Assembly: GCF_003074055.1 (NCBI RefSeq)
Contig: NZ_CP029043.1
Coordinates: forward strand, 930,001-994,000
Direction of reading: 5' to 3'
DNA from: Streptomyces nigra
Lineage (GTDB): Bacteria > Actinomycetota > Actinomycetes > Streptomycetales > Streptomycetaceae
DNA length: 64,000 nt
Part shown: in pieces, positions 63,104-64,000 of the stretch
Numbering within the stretch: the stretch's first letter is position 1
Layout: every line of letters begins with the position of its first letter
Notes under the pieces: model-generated
The model's database searches: none
What the model saw: only the letters and a program-made list of their open reading frames with translations
Told to the model about the DNA's origin: nothing
Program-made: the position numbers and the translations under genes

Positions 63104-63937
63104 TCAACGCCGGAAGCCGCCCTCGGAGTTGACGACCTCGCCGGTGATCCAGCCCGCCTCGTCCGTGGCCAGCCACGCGATGAGGCGGGCCGGGTCGTCG
63201 GGCAGCCCCCACCGCCCGCCGGGGAAGCGCTCCGCGACGGCGTCGTAGGCGTCGCCGGTCAGGTAGTCGGTGTCGACGGGGCCGGGGTTGACGGTGTTCA
63301 CGGTGATTCCGCGCTCGGCGAGCGTGGTGGCCAGGGAGCGGGTGATCGAGGCGAGGGCGCCCTTCTGGAGGGCGTAGGCGATCTCGCCGGGCATGCCGCC
63401 CGCGATGTCCTGCCCGGACGTCATCATGACGACGCGTCCGCCGGGACCGGCCGGCCGGAGCCGTGCGTGGGCCTGGACGAGCAGGAGCACCGAGCGGGTG
63501 TCGACCGTCCAGTGGGCGTCCAGCATGGCCGCGTCGATCTCGTCGAGTGTGCCGTCGCCGCCGCTCAGGGCGTGGTTGGCGACGAGGATGTCGAGGCGGC
63601 CGCCGAGCGCCGAGGCGGCCGTGGCGATGAGTTCGGCGGGTGCGGCCGGGTCGGAGAGGTCGCCGGGACCGGCCACGACGCGTGCGCCGGGGTCGCCGAG
63701 CGCCTCGCGCACGGAGGCCACGACGTCCTCGGGACGGTCGGCGCCCCAGAGCATGGCGGCGTCGTGCGGGACGTGGTGGTGCAGGTAGACGCTCGCGCCG
63801 TGGGCGGCGAGCCGACGGGCGACGGCGTGCCCGATGCCGCCGCGCCGGCTGGCGCCGGTCACCAGGGCGGTACGGCCGCGCAACGGCAGCGGGTCGCGGC
63901 GCAGTTCGTCGGTGCTGGGGTGGGGAAGTCGCGGCAT
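63104..63937 (-). CDS. Short-chain dehydrogenase/reductase
   Basis: 277 aa classical SDR. Cofactor motif TGASRRGGIGHAV (about residues 27-39), LVANHAL (NNAG variant with Ala-Asn-His), catalytic Ser in MMTSGQDIAG and the pair Tyr/Lys in EIAYALQKGAL. The usual NNAG reads ANHA and the loop after it is GGDGTLDE. A basic cofactor-loop suggests NADP(H), but this is uncertain. It ends 9 nt from the DUF885 stop (convergent). The substrate is unknown. Confidence 0.88.
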   Translation of the reverse strand: MPRLPHPSTDELRRDPLPLRGRTALVTGASRRGGIGHAVARRLAAHGASVYLHHHVPHDAAMLWGADRPEDVVASVREALGDPGARVVAGPGDLSDPAAPAELIATAASALGGRLDILVANHALSGGDGTLDEIDAAMLDAHWTVDTRSVLLLVQAHARLRPAGPGGRVVMMTSGQDIAGGMPGEIAYALQKGALASITRSLATTLAERGITVNTVNPGPVDTDYLTGDAYDAVAERFPGGRWGLPDDPARLIAWLATDEAGWITGEVVNSEGGFRR

Positions 63938-64000
63938 GACAGATCATCATGCGGGTCGCTCCCGGGCCACGCACCTGGTTATCGGGGCGCCCTTCGGTTC
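63938..64000. other. Window end, no feature recognised
   Basis: The last 63 nt lie upstream of the minus-strand SDR gene. I see no coding frame, terminator or repeat; a promoter for the SDR gene is expected here. Confidence 0.3.

Overview
The window is a 64 kb piece of a very GC-rich actinobacterial chromosome, almost certainly Streptomyces. The evidence is strong third-position G/C bias, many GTG and TTG starts, leaderless promoters, an XRE-DUF5753/DUF397 pair, SpoIIE-type phosphatases, an ECF41 sigma factor, a SWIM-DUF6493 pair and a c-di-AMP (ydaO) riboswitch ahead of a secreted NlpC/P60 hydrolase. From memory, the order pfkA - rocD - urease - bio - purB - methionine gamma-lyase resembles the S. 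coelicolor chromosome; this was not checked here. No tRNA, rRNA, CRISPR array, insertion sequence or prophage was seen. The region reads as core chromosome with small accessory modules.

Layout. 0-10 kb: end of a GatD-like amidotransferase, 6-phosphofructokinase, CtaG, a small membrane protein, then a tightly packed minus-strand operon (LytTR regulator, small membrane protein, sodium/solute symporter, LytS-type kinase). Next come an Lrp regulator and a dimethylargininase/ornithine aminotransferase pair that would turn methylarginine into citrulline and glutamate semialdehyde. 10-15 kb: two SpoIIE-type phosphatases and a lysophospholipid acyltransferase. 15-19 kb: ureABCFGD on the minus strand. 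19-24 kb: a TetR/membrane-protein pair with two operator-like repeats, the riboswitch-controlled NlpC/P60 gene, and an HATPase/XRE/DUF397 cluster with a frameshifted DUF397. 24-29 kb: biotin genes, bioF divergent from bioBAD, followed by a tandem-repeat array.

29-38 kb: a methyltransferase, a Doc-like toxin/antitoxin pair with an autoregulatory promoter, a MacB-type ABC exporter, an acetyltransferase, two CorC/CNNM-like proteins behind a structured leader, a GDSL hydrolase and an LPETG surface protein. 38-46 kb: purB, a Mug-type glycosylase, a drug-type ABC transporter divergent from a NarL-type two-component system, and a ROK regulator. 46-54 kb: a UTRA-GntR regulator with a clear promoter/operator, ECF41 sigma factor, alpha/beta hydrolase, EamA exporter divergent from a MocR regulator, a 64-bp G-rich tandem array and a PhoD-type phosphatase. 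54-64 kb: SWIM-DUF6493 pair, an ACT-GNAT fusion, methionine gamma-lyase with a divergent Lrp regulator, a DUF885 peptidase-like protein and an SDR oxidoreductase.

The most notable signals are regulatory: a riboswitch whose closing stem contains the ribosome binding site, a TA promoter with a palindrome inside its spacer and a leaderless antitoxin, two minisatellite-like arrays that each begin inside the 3' end of a gene, and a CorC leader rich in anti-Shine-Dalgarno motifs. Coordinates and translations were read by eye; no database search was run.
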